Shown: piece by piece, positions 27,943-38,738 of the stretch
Layout of the letters: every line of letters starts with the position of its first letter
How positions within the stretch are numbered: position 1 is the stretch's first letter
Source of the DNA: Paracoccaceae bacterium
GTDB lineage: Bacteria; Pseudomonadota; Alphaproteobacteria; Rhodobacterales; Rhodobacteraceae
Reading direction: 5' to 3'
NCBI GenBank assembly: GCA_029243395.1
Contig: JAQWSE010000002.1
Coordinates: 266,817 to 330,816, forward strand
DNA length: 64,000 nt
The notes under the pieces: generated by a model
What the model was told of the DNA's origin: nothing
Database searches by the model: none
The model's input: the letters and a program-made list of their open reading frames with translations, nothing else
Program-made: the position numbers and the translations under genes

Positions 27943-29597
27943 AATGGTTCCGTCCATTTCTGAACTAGGGGATATCTTCGGCTTAACCAAAATGATCCTT
28001 TGGTTAGATGAACCCCTGGTGCAGACTGAAACCTCTTATATTCGGAGTTATAAACTAGCTTTTCAATTTTTTGGATCATTGTTTTATCTATTCCTAATGC
28101 AGATATTTCTTTGATCGACATATTTTTTTCAATCAAGCTTTCCAAGATTAAATCCAAAAGGTGATAGGGTGGAAGACTATCTTCATCTTTTTGGTTTGGC
28201 TTCAATTCAGCTGAAGGGGGCTTTTCAATGATTTTTTCAGGAATTACTTTTCCATTAGGCCCTTTCATCCAAGATTCTTTGTGGGTATTTCTCCATTGGC
28301 AAATTTCATATAACCTAGTTTTGTAAAGGTCTTTGATTGGATTATAGCCGCCACACATGTCTCCGTAGATAGTAGAATAACCAACCGCAACCTCTGATTT
28401 ATTACCTGTAGTGAGAAGCATACTCCCAAATTTATTTGACATTGCCATTAATAGTAGACCTCTTATTCTTGATTGAAGGTTTTCTTCAGTCAAATCTTGT
28501 GGTTTATTCTTAAATTCTGGCGAAAGTAAATCTAGTAACATCTTATAAGGTTTGCTTATAGGGATAGTTTTGATTTTGCACTTTAGCTTTTCAGTTAATT
28601 CTTCAGCATGGTTTAAAGATCCTTCGCTTGAAAATTGAGAAGGCAACCTCACGCAGGTTACCCCATCTGGACCAAATGCATCTACGGCAATAGTTGCGAC
28701 CAAAGCGCTGTCTATTCCTCCAGACAAACCCAAAATTACTTTATCAAATCCAGATTTAAGAACATAATCTTTGGTTCCTGTTACTATAGCTCGATAGTCT
28801 TGGGCTTTTTCATTGCCGATTGCTATTTTTGATTTGATAGTTCGAGTTAAACATTTTTTCTCGATGTCCAATTCTAACAATAGCTTCCTTTCTTCAAATT
28901 GAGGTAATTGTACCATCACTTTCCCTACCTGATTCATCATAAACGAACCGCCATCAAAAACTTGATCATCTTGTCCCCCCAAGAGATTAAGATAAATTAT
29001 GGGTAAATTACTTTCCAAGCATCTTTGCTTCACTATATTATGTCTCAAAGCCATTTTGCCTCGCTCATAAGGCGATCCATTGGGTGAAATTAGGAGATCT
29101 GCACCTTTATTTTTTAGTTTTTTTATGACATCGCTGTACCAAATATCCTCGCAAATAGGACAGCCAATATTTGTGTCCTTTATTCTAAAAACTGTTGAGA
29201 GGTTCCCTGAACTAAAATACCTTTTTTCATCAAATATACCAGAGTTGGGAAGATGCTTTTTTTTTGTAACTATGCTAATCTTACCATTTCTTAAGAGGAA
29301 ATAACCATTAAACAATTTATTACCTTCTGATATAGGGGCTCCAAATAAAAGACATGAGTTTCCTGAACATTTGCTAATTAGTAGGGTCAAAAATCTAGAA
29401 ACATCTTTTTGAAAAGAAGGCTTTAAAATTAAATCTTGAATTTGGTAGCCAGTTATGAACATTTCCGGGAAAACAACAAGATCCACGTTCTTTTTATTAG
29501 CTTCTTGATATGTTCTTAATACCAATTCTGTATTTTTCTCTAAATCACCTACAGTAGGATTCAGCTGGGCTAAAAGTATTTGGAGGTCTTTGGTCAT
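27939..29597 (-). CDS. nadE: Glutamine-dependent NAD+ synthetase
   Basis: This performs the last step of NAD synthesis, amidating nicotinate adenine dinucleotide with ammonia taken from glutamine. The first half is a nitrilase-type glutaminase with Glu (VVFPEMFITGYQ), Lys (KKHLPNSG) and Cys (GCPICEDIWYSD). The second half is the synthetase with LGLSGGIDSALVATIAVDAFG for ATP binding. The 552-residue length is normal for the two-domain form. It is the first gene of an operon with gltX (four-base overlap). Confidence 0.95.
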   Translation of the reverse strand: MTKDLQILLAQLNPTVGDLEKNTELVLRTYQEANKKNVDLVVFPEMFITGYQIQDLILKPSFQKDVSRFLTLLISKCSGNSCLLFGAPISEGNKLFNGYFLLRNGKISIVTKKKHLPNSGIFDEKRYFSSGNLSTVFRIKDTNIGCPICEDIWYSDVIKKLKNKGADLLISPNGSPYERGKMALRHNIVKQRCLESNLPIIYLNLLGGQDDQVFDGGSFMMNQVGKVMVQLPQFEERKLLLELDIEKKCLTRTIKSKIAIGNEKAQDYRAIVTGTKDYVLKSGFDKVILGLSGGIDSALVATIAVDAFGPDGVTCVRLPSQFSSEGSLNHAEELTEKLKCKIKTIPISKPYKMLLDLLSPEFKNKPQDLTEENLQSRIRGLLLMAMSNKFGSMLLTTGNKSEVAVGYSTIYGDMCGGYNPIKDLYKTRLYEICQWRNTHKESWMKGPNGKVIPEKIIEKPPSAELKPNQKDEDSLPPYHLLDLILESLIEKNMSIKEISALGIDKTMIQKIEKLVYNSEYKRFQSAPGVHLTKGSFWLSRRYPLVQKWTEPL

Positions 29598-29841
29598 CAG
29601 TTAATAATATTCCTAAAAAATTCCCATTAACAGATTATGTTTTCTTTTACTATAAAAAGTTATCTAGGTGCTAACTTTATTTACTAGTTGATTTGTTTGC
29701 AGCTTATGAACTAAATATGTAGCAGATAGTACTGTTTTATAGGTTACATTTGTTCTCCAAGTATTCAGCGCTCTTATGCGGGTACTTTGCAAATACTAAT
29801 TAAAGATAATGGTCTTTCTAGCAGACTATTAAGGAGTTAAA

Positions 29842-31248
29842 TTGAAAAATTTTGAATTGAAATTATTTGTCACAATGTTTTTGTTTTTACTGTCATCTAT
29901 TTGTCAGTTCACTTTTGCTGATGAGGCTACACATATAAAGCAGTATGAAACTGGTGGCATATATGAAGGAGAATTTTTGGAAGGTAGACAGCACGGTAAA
30001 GGTAAATATAGTTTGCCGAATGGGTACGTTTATGAAGGCAATTGGGTCAATGGAAAAATAGAAGGAAAAGGAAATGCTAAGTATCCTGATGGTTCAGTTT
30101 ATGTAGGGAGATTTAAAGACGGCAAACACTTTGGTGATGGTATTCTCAGTTTCCCGGATGGAACTCAATATAAGGGGGAATGGAAAGATGGAAATTTCGA
30201 TGGAATAGGGAAATTGCAGTATGCAAATGGAGTAATTCTTGAAGGAAATTTCATTAATGGAAAACTTGAGGGATTGGGTAAGCAAACTAGTTCGGACGGT
30301 TATTCTTACGAGGGGGATTGGTTAGATGGAAAAAAGGTTGGTCATGCTACCATTAACTATGCAGGAGGAGGAACTTATGTCGGACAAGTTCTCAACGGAA
30401 TAAGAGAAGGCGAGGGAAAATTAAGGCTAAAAGATGGTACTATTATGGAGGGGATTTATCAGTCTGGAACCTTAACGGGTCATGGGATAGTAAAATTCAT
30501 TAATGGCGACCACTATTCAGGCCAAATATCAGAAGGTAAGATTGAGGGCGAGGGTAGAAAATATTACTCGTCAGGAGATTATTATCAGGGGGGGTTTCTG
30601 AATAATCAGCATCACGGTCAGGGTCTTTATAGAACCACTAAAGGATATGTTGCGGAAGGTAATTGGTTAAATGGACAATTGCAGGGAAGTGGGAAACTGA
30701 CATATCCAAATCTATCCACTTATGTGGGAGATTTAAAAGATGGCATCCCTCATGGCACAGGTACTATAACTTTCTCAGATGAAAGCAATTACATAGGACA
30801 GTGGGTCGACGGAAAGATCAATGGTTTTGGAACAGCCAAGTATTCAAATGGTCAAATATATGCTGGTAATTTCAAAAATGGTAAGAACCATGGTAAAGGC
30901 AAAATGACATTTGGAGATGGATATATTTATGAAGGTCTTTGGTCCAATGGTTTATTTGATGGTTTTGGAAAAGCAGAATATACTGATGGGTCTATTTATG
31001 AAGGAAATTTTAAACAAGGCAAGCGGCATGGGTCAGGAAAAATCATGATGGCCGATGGAGCTGTATTTGAAGGTAATTTTGAAAAAGGACAGATCAATGG
31101 TCAAGGAATAGCGCTTTACCCAAATGGTGACAGGTATGAGGGAGATTTCAAAAATGGTAAAAGAGAGGGGGAAGGAAAAATCACTTATAAGTCGGGGCAT
31201 ACTTATGAGGGTAATTGGAAAGAGAATAAAAGACTTTCGGGAGAGTAA
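29842..31248 (+). CDS. Secreted MORN-repeat protein (19 repeats)
   Basis: This 468-residue protein consists of a signal peptide (cleavage probably after FTFA, residue 26) and an almost uninterrupted array of 23-residue MORN repeats: I count 18 full copies and a partial nineteenth (unit like GYVYEGNWVNGKIEGKGNAKYPD). MORN arrays form an extended beta-strand rod that binds membranes or proteins. The start is a TTG at 29842 with AAGGAG upstream. There is no enzymatic domain. Export to periplasm or surface is inferred. It is monocistronic. Confidence 0.88.
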   Translation: MKNFELKLFVTMFLFLLSSICQFTFADEATHIKQYETGGIYEGEFLEGRQHGKGKYSLPNGYVYEGNWVNGKIEGKGNAKYPDGSVYVGRFKDGKHFGDGILSFPDGTQYKGEWKDGNFDGIGKLQYANGVILEGNFINGKLEGLGKQTSSDGYSYEGDWLDGKKVGHATINYAGGGTYVGQVLNGIREGEGKLRLKDGTIMEGIYQSGTLTGHGIVKFINGDHYSGQISEGKIEGEGRKYYSSGDYYQGGFLNNQHHGQGLYRTTKGYVAEGNWLNGQLQGSGKLTYPNLSTYVGDLKDGIPHGTGTITFSDESNYIGQWVDGKINGFGTAKYSNGQIYAGNFKNGKNHGKGKMTFGDGYIYEGLWSNGLFDGFGKAEYTDGSIYEGNFKQGKRHGSGKIMMADGAVFEGNFEKGQINGQGIALYPNGDRYEGDFKNGKREGEGKITYKSGHTYEGNWKENKRLSGE

Positions 31249-31443
31249 TAGTCTTTAATAATTTATTTGTAGGAAGACTTAACAATTATTTATCTGTGTG
31301 GTTGGGATAGGCTTTTTCTTGAGTATATTTTTGTTTAGGGATTAAGAAAATTTTGATGTATAATAAAGCATTATACCGCGCTAACATATTGGAAGAATTA
31401 AGAACAAATATGAATGCAAATATAAGCTTTCTTGGAGATAGAC

Positions 31444-32997
31444 ATGGCTAAGGTAGATAAGGAGCAAGTACTGATATTTGATACTACGCTTCGTGATGGA
31501 GAACAAAGCCCTGGGGCGACAATGTCGCTATCTGAAAAAATTGAGATTGCTAGTCTCCTAGACGAGATGGGGGTTGATATTATAGAGGCAGGATTTCCAA
31601 TTGCTTCCGAGGGGGATTTTGAGGCAGTTTCAGAAATTTCAAAGGTCATTGAAAACGCTAGGGTGTGTGGTTTAGCACGAGCAAACAAAATAGACATCGA
31701 GCGGTGTTGGCGAGCAATAGATAGAGCAGATAAACCAAGAATACATACCTTTATTGGAACGTCACCTTTGCACAGAGAATTTCAGGTAAGATTATCTAAA
31801 GAGGAAGTTTTGGATAAAGTATTCGAGACGGTGCAGTATGCCAAGACTTTTTGTGAAGACGTTCAATGGTCCCCTATGGATGCTACTAGGACCGAAATGG
31901 ATTTTCTTATTAAAGTTGTAAGGTTAGCAATAGAGGCGGGGGCTTCAACAATCAATATTCCAGATACAGTAGGGTATACTGCCCCAAAGGAAAGTGCAGA
32001 AATAATAAGAGAATTGATCTCTGCAATCCCCGAACTAAAAGAAATTATTGTGTCTACGCACTGCCATAATGATTTGGGTATGGCAACTGCCAATTCTCTT
32101 GCAGCAGTAGAGGCAGGAGCTCGCCAGGTAGAGTGTACCATAAATGGACTGGGTGAAAGAGCAGGTAACACAGCTCTTGAGGAAATAGCAATGGCTCTCA
32201 GGGTTAGGCAAGATATCATGCCTTTTACTACAAATTTGGATACCAAGAAATTAATGCGGGCTAGCCGTCTTGTCTCAACCGTTTCGGGATTCCCGGTTCA
32301 ATTTAACAAGGCGATAGTGGGAAAAAATGCGTTTGCCCATGAATCGGGTATTCATCAGGATGGTATGTTGAAACATGCTGGAACTTTTGAAATCATGAAA
32401 CCCGAAGATATTGGACTAACTGAAACAAACTTAGTCATGGGGAAGCACTCGGGAAGGGCAGCTCTTAGGAAGAAAATTTCTGACCTTGGGTTTAATTTGG
32501 GTGATAATCAGTTACAAGATCTTTTTATCAAATTTAAAGCTTTGGCTGATAGAAAAAAAGAAGTATATGATGATGATCTTTTAGCTTTGCTTTCTGAAAA
32601 TTCAATGACTAGAAGTGATGAATTGCTACAGTTGGTAGATTTGGAAGTAACATGCGGTACTAAGGCTCCCCAAACTGCAAGAGCAAAGATCTCCATTGAA
32701 GGCAAAAATCACATTGTTGAATCCACTGGTGATGGTCCTGTGGATGCAACTTTTAATGCCATAAAGAAAGTTTTTCCACATTCAGCCCATTTGCAACATT
32801 TTCAAATACATGCAGTTACTGAGGGTACTGATGCTCAGGCAACTGTTTCAGTACGCTTAGAGGAGGCAGGTAAAATGGTTACAGGGCAGTCATCAGATAC
32901 TGATACTGTAGTTGCTAGTGCTAAAGCATATATCAATTCTTTAAATAAGCTTGTGCTTAGAAGAAGAAAAAAAGCTCCAGAGGCTGTTGCAAATTGA
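31444..32997 (+). CDS. leuA: 2-isopropylmalate synthase
   Basis: This performs the first committed step of leucine biosynthesis, acetyl-CoA plus 2-oxoisovalerate to 2-isopropylmalate. It has FDTTLRDGEQSPGATM, HCHNDLGMATANSLAA, GLGERAGN and a C-terminal LeuA regulatory domain (leucine feedback site) in about the last 130 residues. I start at the ATG at 31444 with GGAG upstream; a TTG 12 bases earlier is less likely. An isolated TATAAT (31359-31364) may be its -10, without a clear -35. No leucine-rich leader peptide is seen. The biosynthetic leuCD are not adjacent; the LeuCD-like pair at 47.6 kb belongs to a different cluster. Confidence 0.95.
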   Translation: MAKVDKEQVLIFDTTLRDGEQSPGATMSLSEKIEIASLLDEMGVDIIEAGFPIASEGDFEAVSEISKVIENARVCGLARANKIDIERCWRAIDRADKPRIHTFIGTSPLHREFQVRLSKEEVLDKVFETVQYAKTFCEDVQWSPMDATRTEMDFLIKVVRLAIEAGASTINIPDTVGYTAPKESAEIIRELISAIPELKEIIVSTHCHNDLGMATANSLAAVEAGARQVECTINGLGERAGNTALEEIAMALRVRQDIMPFTTNLDTKKLMRASRLVSTVSGFPVQFNKAIVGKNAFAHESGIHQDGMLKHAGTFEIMKPEDIGLTETNLVMGKHSGRAALRKKISDLGFNLGDNQLQDLFIKFKALADRKKEVYDDDLLALLSENSMTRSDELLQLVDLEVTCGTKAPQTARAKISIEGKNHIVESTGDGPVDATFNAIKKVFPHSAHLQHFQIHAVTEGTDAQATVSVRLEEAGKMVTGQSSDTDTVVASAKAYINSLNKLVLRRRKKAPEAVAN

Positions 32998-33084
32998 CAA
33001 AAAAATCGTCTCTTGTGTCCCAATACAAATGTATTAGATTAATTAAAAGGTAAATAGATGACTTTTCTCAAAATTGAAAATTAA

Positions 33085-34146
<1,062 letters not shown>

Positions 34147-34179
34147 TACTTAATCTAATAGCATAATTTGGGAAGTTAA

Positions 34180-35046
34180 GTGACAAAGATGACACTGCAA
34201 AGTCAAGGCGAATCCACATTGGTTTTTCGCTACATAGGATTAGCCGTAATTTTTCTTTTTCTCTTAGTAGTTTTTTTGCTTTGGAGGATCGACAATATGC
34301 GGGTTGAAAGATTTCGATTGGCACTTTTGAATGTGATAGTTCCCAATGTGACTTTCCTGACAAATCCCATTAAGTCAGTAGGAAGAATGGTTTCTGACCT
34401 TGCTTCATATGCCAATGTTCATGAGCAAAATAAGTCATTAAAGCTTGAGCTTGATCGAATGAAGAAATGGAGAGAAGCAGCTTTACAGCTTGAACAAAAG
34501 AATGCAAAACTTCGAGTGCTTAATAATCTGAAATTAAACTCGGCACTTTCGTGGGTGACAGGTGAGGTATTATCAGACAGTGGCAGTCCCTTTAGTTCAT
34601 CTATTTTGGTAAATTTGGGGAGTAAAGATGGCATAATCGATGGTGCAGCTGTAGCGGATGGATTAGGACTGATTGGAAGAGTTTCTGGGGTTGAGAGAAA
34701 ACTTTCTCGTGTAATTCTTTTGTCTGATGTTAAATCTTTTGTTCCTGCAATAATCGAATCTAATAATCAGGAAGCCATAGTAAGAGGGGACAATACGCCT
34801 TTCCCGTTGATTGATTTTGTAAGGGGGACAACAAGGATACAACCGGGTGCAAGAGTTTATACCAGTGGAAAAGGGGGAGTCTATCCTGCTAGTATATTAA
34901 TAGGCAAAGCAGTTTTGTCAGCTGACAAAAAAATGAGAATTAAATTAGCAGCTAATTTAAATCAGTTAGATTATGTAAAGATAATAATTAATAACGGATT
35001 AAAAATACCTCTAGATGCGGGTGGTATAATAAAATCACTGAAATAG
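34180..35046 (+). CDS. mreC: Rod-shape determining protein MreC
   Basis: MreC is a bitopic inner-membrane protein linking MreB to periplasmic PBP2. It has a short cytoplasmic N-terminus, one membrane helix (YIGLAVIFLFLLVVFLLW, about residues 25-42), a periplasmic coiled coil (residues 85-115) and the beta-barrel domain with VNLGSKDGIIDGAAVADGLGLIGRV. The start is a GTG at 34180 with GGGAAG upstream; an ATG three codons later is the alternative. It lies 33 bases after mreB. Confidence 0.92.
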   Translation: MTKMTLQSQGESTLVFRYIGLAVIFLFLLVVFLLWRIDNMRVERFRLALLNVIVPNVTFLTNPIKSVGRMVSDLASYANVHEQNKSLKLELDRMKKWREAALQLEQKNAKLRVLNNLKLNSALSWVTGEVLSDSGSPFSSSILVNLGSKDGIIDGAAVADGLGLIGRVSGVERKLSRVILLSDVKSFVPAIIESNNQEAIVRGDNTPFPLIDFVRGTTRIQPGARVYTSGKGGVYPASILIGKAVLSADKKMRIKLAANLNQLDYVKIIINNGLKIPLDAGGIIKSLK

Positions 35047-35132
35047 AAAAATGACCACGATTTTACATATTTGGCAATGGTCAAAGACAAGACATATGCT
35101 ACAATTTGGCTCGTTGAAGAGACAATTACAAT

Positions 35133-35636
35133 ATGGGTGAAATTCTTATCAAAGGTTTGTACTTTCTTTTACTAGGAGTAATAGTAATCATCATTCCCAT
35201 GGCCCCAATTTCTAGCACACCTACAATAATTGAAATACCAGACACTCTAATCTGTTTAATATTCTCGTGGTTGGTTTTAGATCAAAAAAGTGCACCCCTT
35301 TTATCAATTTTATTTTTATGCCTTTTGGCCGACATTTTGTGGATGAGACCAATTGGCCTTTGGCCTATGTTTATTCTTTTAACTTCTGAATTAGTGAGAC
35401 ATTATCGTTTAAGGATAGTTAATCAAAGTACCTTATTTAAATTTTTTTGTTTTTTACTTTTTTTCTCCATTATCAATGTTGGTGTAAAACTATTATCTCT
35501 TGTTGTGGCCTTAAAACCGCTAGATTTCATGATGTGGCTAAAATATTTCTTATTTACCGTCCTTTTATTTCCCATTGTTAATCTCTGCCTAGAATACACT
35601 ATTTTCAGGCGTAAGCAGACCCTCAAGCAAAGTTGA
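35133..35636 (+). CDS. mreD: Rod-shape determining protein MreD
   Basis: This 167-residue protein is strongly hydrophobic with about five membrane helices. There is little sequence conservation, but SWLVLDQKSAPLLSILFLCLLADILWMRPIGLWP resembles the MreD core and the position between mreC and mrdA is diagnostic. It acts in the elongasome with MreC, PBP2 and RodA. Confidence 0.85.
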   Translation: MGEILIKGLYFLLLGVIVIIIPMAPISSTPTIIEIPDTLICLIFSWLVLDQKSAPLLSILFLCLLADILWMRPIGLWPMFILLTSELVRHYRLRIVNQSTLFKFFCFLLFFSIINVGVKLLSLVVALKPLDFMMWLKYFLFTVLLFPIVNLCLEYTIFRRKQTLKQS

Positions 35637-35645
35637 TAGACTAAT

Positions 35646-37580
35646 ATGGAAAGAATTTCATTTCGTAAGGACTTGCTCAACAAGAAATTGGGCCGGAGAG
35701 CTTTCATACTAGGGGCTAGTCAACTTGTTCTTGTGGGTTTTCTAATCCGTAGGATGCGGGAATTACAATTACAGGAAAGTGAAAAATATCAGCTTTTGGC
35801 TGAAGAAAATAGAATAGACATTCGTATTCTACCACCTATGCGTGGTATAATTTTTGATGGAGATGGCAGGCCTTTGGCTAAAAACCGTGAAAATTATCGC
35901 TTAAGAATTATTAAAGAGAAGGCCAAGGACCCTAGAGCAGTACTCAAAAATGTTTCTAGTTTGATCTTATTAAGAGATGAAAGAAAAGCAGATATATTAT
36001 CAGAAATAGAAAGGAAAAAACCCTATATTCCGGTCACTGTAATTGAAAATATAAGCTGGAAAGATTTTATTCGAGTTACTGTAAACCTTCCTTCGTTACC
36101 AGGTATAGTGCCTGAAGTAGTCTTCAAAAGATTTTATTTGGAAGATAACTTTCTAGCCCACGTCATTGGTTATGTTGGTTCAATTTCCCAGTCTGATTTA
36201 AAAACTATTTCAACCGTAGATCCCATACTACAAATACCAGACTTCCAAATTGGCAAAGTGGGAGTGGAGAAGGGCCTGGATTCACTTTTAAGGGGGAAGG
36301 TAGGTCTAATTAGGCATGAAGTAAATGCCTCTGGTAGGGTCATAAGAAAGTTAAATGAGGATCCAAGTTCTTCCGGTAAAGACATACATTTAACTATAAA
36401 CACTCTATTACAAGAATTTGCTATGTATAGGATTGAGGAATTTAGTGCTTCTGTAGTAGTCATAGATCTTGAGACTGGAGGTATTCTCTGTTTGGCTTCA
36501 AGCCCAAGTTTTGATCCCAACCAGTTTGTTGAAGGTATGTCCCAGAAAGATTGGGATTCCCTCAGAAATAGTGAGAATCAACCACTGGCAAATAGGGCAA
36601 TTTCTGGGAATTACCCTCCAGGGTCAACCTTTAAGATGCTCGTAGCCATTGCCGGTATTGAGGCTGGCTTAATTGATCCTGAGGAACTGATTAATTGTTC
36701 TGGTTTCTATGAAATCAGTGATAGAAAATTTCATTGCTGGAAAGCCTTAGGTCATGGAGATAAGAATCTTGTTGAAGGTATTCAAGAGTCTTGTGACGTT
36801 TATTTTTATACGTTAGCACTGAGAGTGGGAATTGATAGGATTACTGAGACTGCCAAAAAATTTGGAATTGGTATGGCTGTCCCATTACCTTTACCGGGAG
36901 TTTCTAAAGGCCTACTTCCCTCAAAAAGTTGGTTAAAGACTAATTATAAAAAACAGTGGGTTAAAGGTCATACCCTTAATTCAGGAATAGGGCAGGGTTT
37001 TCTGCTTTCAACTCCTTTACAAATAGCTGTTATGATTGCACGATTAGCTACTGGCCTGGAAGTAAAGCCACAACTCGTAAAAGCCATAGATGGTAAGCCT
37101 GTCAAGAATCAGAACAAAAGAATGATAGGTATTAAAAAAACTACTTTTTCAATAATTCAAAAAGCTATGTTTAATGTTGTAAATGAGAAAACTGGAACAG
37201 CTTATAAATCCAGGGTAGTTGATAAAAGCAAAATCCTTGCAGGGAAAACTGGTACCTCCCAAATTAGGAAAATATCTGAAGAGGAGAGGTTAACAGGTAT
37301 TAAGAAAAATGAAGAACTTCCAAGGGCTCAAAGGGACCATGCCTTATTTGCAGGCTATGCCCCATTCATTAATCCCAAATATGCCATTAGTGTTGTGGTA
37401 GAGCATGGTGGGGGTGGATCTAAGGTTGCCGCTCCAATAGCTAGAGATGTTCTTCTATTTGCTCTTTCGGGAGCTATACCAGCTCTAAATGCATATCCCA
37501 TTGATCAAAGAAATGAAGTTAGATTAACGTTAGACAAGATTAGAGAAAAGTCTGCTTTAAAGAAAACAAAAAGAGGGTAG
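35646..37580 (+). CDS. mrdA: Penicillin-binding protein 2 (peptidoglycan D,D-transpeptidase)
   Basis: This is the class B PBP of the elongasome, crosslinking lateral-wall peptidoglycan in the periplasm. It has 644 residues with an N-terminal membrane anchor (about 18-34), a pedestal/dimerisation domain and a transpeptidase domain. The active-site Ser327 and Lys330 lie in PPGSTFK, and the third motif is AGKTGTSQ. It starts nine bases after mreD and is followed by rodA, its glycosyltransferase partner. Confidence 0.96.
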   Translation: MERISFRKDLLNKKLGRRAFILGASQLVLVGFLIRRMRELQLQESEKYQLLAEENRIDIRILPPMRGIIFDGDGRPLAKNRENYRLRIIKEKAKDPRAVLKNVSSLILLRDERKADILSEIERKKPYIPVTVIENISWKDFIRVTVNLPSLPGIVPEVVFKRFYLEDNFLAHVIGYVGSISQSDLKTISTVDPILQIPDFQIGKVGVEKGLDSLLRGKVGLIRHEVNASGRVIRKLNEDPSSSGKDIHLTINTLLQEFAMYRIEEFSASVVVIDLETGGILCLASSPSFDPNQFVEGMSQKDWDSLRNSENQPLANRAISGNYPPGSTFKMLVAIAGIEAGLIDPEELINCSGFYEISDRKFHCWKALGHGDKNLVEGIQESCDVYFYTLALRVGIDRITETAKKFGIGMAVPLPLPGVSKGLLPSKSWLKTNYKKQWVKGHTLNSGIGQGFLLSTPLQIAVMIARLATGLEVKPQLVKAIDGKPVKNQNKRMIGIKKTTFSIIQKAMFNVVNEKTGTAYKSRVVDKSKILAGKTGTSQIRKISEEERLTGIKKNEELPRAQRDHALFAGYAPFINPKYAISVVVEHGGGGSKVAAPIARDVLLFALSGAIPALNAYPIDQRNEVRLTLDKIREKSALKKTKRG

Positions 37581-37647
37581 TATCATATCAGTTCATTATA
37601 CTCAGGAATATAAGGAACTGCCTAAGGGAGTTCAGAAGCTTTTTTTC

Positions 37648-38736
37648 ATGCACTGGCCGCTTGTTATTTTAGTTTTGGTTATAGGGACATTTGGTTTTAT
37701 TATGCTTTACTCTGTCGCTGAAGGTGATTTTGAAAAATGGGCAAGGCCACAAATTGAAAGATTTGTCATTGGTTTTGTCTTCATGATAATAATTGGCCTC
37801 ATACACATTGACTTTTGGCGGGTTTGTTCTCCATTTGTATATTTTTTCGGCATTTTTCTATTAATTTTCGTTCTTTTTTTTGGTGATTATGGAGGAGGTG
37901 CTAGAAGATGGCTTGAATTTGGTTCATTTCGGTTCCAACCATCAGAGATAATCAAGGTAGGTTTAGTCATGTTCTTGGCTATTTATTATGATTGGTTGCA
38001 ACCCGCAAAGGTATCAAAGATCTTTTGGGTTTGCATTCCAGCAACAATAATTTTGTTGCCAACAGCTTTAGTTATTCCTCAACCAGATTTAGGAACTGGT
38101 ACCCTTATCGCGATCACAGGACTTACAATTATGTTTGTGGCAGGGGTGCATTACCTCTATTTTTTAGGAGGATTACTTCTTTTACCTGGGTTACTTGGTT
38201 TGATATTTTACAGTCGTGGAACTTCTTGGCAGCTTGTAACTGATTACCAATTTGGAAGAATAGATACTTTCTTAAATCCAACTCATGATCCACTAGGAGA
38301 AGGTTATCAGATAACCCAGTCAAAAATAGCTTTAGGGTCGGGTGGGCTGGAAGGTAAAGGGTTTATGCAAGGAAGCCAAAGTCAACTTGATTTCTTGCCG
38401 CAAAAGCATACAGATTTTATCTTTACCACAATAGCAGAAGAATTTGGGTTTTTTGGTGGTGTTGGTTTGTTACTCATGTACTCCGTAATAATCATCTTTT
38501 GTATTGTGTCAGCCACTACAAATAAAAATAAGTTTGGAAGTTTACTGACAATAGGATTAACGACTGTGTTTTTCACATATTTTTTTATAAATATTGCTGC
38601 AGTTACAGGAATGGTACCTGTGACTGGTGTACCTCTACCATTAATCTCATACGGGGGATCTGCAATGTTGGTCGTCTTAGGAACTTTTGGTTTAATCCAA
38701 AGTGCTCACATCCACCGTCTTTTGAAAAGAGACTAA
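37648..38736 (+). CDS. rodA: Peptidoglycan glycosyltransferase RodA (SEDS family)
   Basis: This is the SEDS-family membrane glycosyltransferase that polymerises lipid II with PBP2. It has 362 residues and about ten membrane helices, with characteristic RWLEFGSFRFQPSEIIKV, QPDLGTG and a late GVPLPLISYGGSAM. The first available ATG (37648) follows a T-run without a ribosome site. The frame is open for 23 codons upstream and encodes family-like N-terminal residues (ELPKGVQKLFF), so translation may begin upstream at a non-standard codon. Confidence 0.94.
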   Translation: MHWPLVILVLVIGTFGFIMLYSVAEGDFEKWARPQIERFVIGFVFMIIIGLIHIDFWRVCSPFVYFFGIFLLIFVLFFGDYGGGARRWLEFGSFRFQPSEIIKVGLVMFLAIYYDWLQPAKVSKIFWVCIPATIILLPTALVIPQPDLGTGTLIAITGLTIMFVAGVHYLYFLGGLLLLPGLLGLIFYSRGTSWQLVTDYQFGRIDTFLNPTHDPLGEGYQITQSKIALGSGGLEGKGFMQGSQSQLDFLPQKHTDFIFTTIAEEFGFFGGVGLLLMYSVIIIFCIVSATTNKNKFGSLLTIGLTTVFFTYFFINIAAVTGMVPVTGVPLPLISYGGSAMLVVLGTFGLIQSAHIHRLLKRD

Positions 38737-38738
38737 GA

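Noticed and set aside
29900..31240. Regular 69-base periodicity resembling a repeat array
   Set aside because: It is the DNA reflection of coding MORN repeats, with no constant direct repeat or unique spacers; not CRISPR.
31356..31451. 31-codon frame overlapping the leuA start as a possible leader peptide
   Set aside because: It is not rich in Leu, there is no terminator/antiterminator fold, and its ATG lies within or before the likely -10 element.
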